NCBI GenBank assembly: GCA_913048145.1
Contig: CAJWVP010000183.1
Location: forward strand, 1-6,222
From: an uncultured Rhodospirillaceae bacterium
Lineage (GTDB): Bacteria > Pseudomonadota > Alphaproteobacteria > Rhodospirillales > Casp-alpha2
Length of the DNA: 6,222 nucleotides
Direction: 5' to 3'
This document shows, one piece after another, positions 5,966 to 6,222 of this stretch. Within the stretch, counting starts at the first letter, position 1. Every line of letters begins with the position of its first letter. Both the position numbers and the translations under genes were made by a program. A model generated the notes under the pieces. That model made no database searches. It was not told the DNA's origin and saw only the letters and a program-made list of their open reading frames with translations.

Positions 5966-6222
5966 ATGGCCAAGAGACTGGTACTGAGTTTCATTGCGAC
6001 CGACGAACCGGGTCAGGTCGAGCGGATCACCGAGGCCGTTGCCAAGAGCGGTGGCAATTGGCTTGAGAGCCGGATGGCGCATCTGGCGGAGAAATTCGCG
6101 GGCGTTGCCCGGATTTCTGTGCCCGACGATAAGGCCGCAGCGTTGGAAGGCGCCCTGGCGGCGCTTCGCGACGACGGTTTCCACCTGATCGTAGAGACTG
6201 CGGGCAAGGCCCAACCGGCGGA
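5966..6222 (+). CDS. GcvR-like ACT-domain regulatory protein, 5' part (3' end outside window)
   Basis: The frame stays open to the right edge, giving 85 residues; it has no stop in the window. The N terminus (RLVLSFIATDEPGQVERIT, residues 4-22) is the first strand and helix of an ACT domain with the characteristic D-x-P-G turn (Asp13 to Gly16). It is followed by SGGNWLESRMAHLAEKFAGV, similar to E. coli GcvR (CNIEDSR ... GEEF). GcvR-type proteins carry two ACT domains and control the glycine-cleavage regulator GcvA; only the first domain is seen here. GcvA is not in the window, so a role in glycine cleavage is family inference. GGAGG (5957-5961) precedes the ATG by only 4 nt, short but acceptable. 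The gene diverges from the TauD-like gene. Confidence 0.8.
   Translation, partial: MAKRLVLSFIATDEPGQVERITEAVAKSGGNWLESRMAHLAEKFAGVARISVPDDKAAALEGALAALRDDGFHLIVETAGKAQPA

Noticed and set aside
5861..6214. 117-codon - strand frame at the right edge
   Set aside because: The + strand here encodes a clear ACT-domain GcvR-like protein with a ribosome site; the reverse frame is its shadow.
1..6222. Mobile elements, CRISPR arrays, tRNA or rRNA genes
   Set aside because: No transposase or integrase motifs, no spaced direct repeats, and no tRNA-like cloverleaf or rRNA sequence were noticed on either strand.

Overview
The window looks like chromosomal DNA of a moderately GC-rich alphaproteobacterium. 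This is inferred from the protein style (a CobB-type cobyrinate amidase, a YcgN-type cysteine-cluster protein, an MlaF-like ATPase, Fe(II)/2-oxoglutarate oxygenases) and the codon use; the genus cannot be named from sequence reading alone. I see no mobile elements, CRISPR arrays, tRNA or rRNA genes.

Left part, all on the + strand: the C-terminal half of a cobalamin-pathway amidotransferase, cobB (1-666, cut by the window edge); a YcgN/UPF0260 protein with a CxxCxxCC cluster (754-1218); a DapA-superfamily aldolase/lyase (1276-2199); and, 7 nt later, a YgjP/DUF45 zinc metallopeptidase-like protein (2207-2908). A 433-nt stretch (2909-3341) has no recognisable gene, only a weak ORF and a possible promoter.

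Right part: a PhyH-family dioxygenase on + (3342-4151) runs into a two-gene transcription unit on the - strand. That unit is a TauD/TfdA-family dioxygenase (4924-5796, or up to 5847) followed by an MlaF-like ABC ATPase (4148-4927). The two - strand genes overlap by ATGA. The ATPase and the PhyH gene share the palindrome CTAG as overlapping stop codons. Diverging from the TauD-like gene, a GcvR-like ACT-domain protein starts at 5966 and is cut by the right edge.

Most of the window is ordinary housekeeping or accessory metabolism. The part most worth a second look is 3342-5847. Two unrelated Fe(II)/2OG oxygenase families flank an orphan ATPase that has no permease or binding-protein partner in the window and whose H-loop histidine is a serine. 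The substrates of both oxygenases and the aldolase are unknown. A joint pathway for the right-hand genes is only a possibility, because PhyH is transcribed in the opposite direction.
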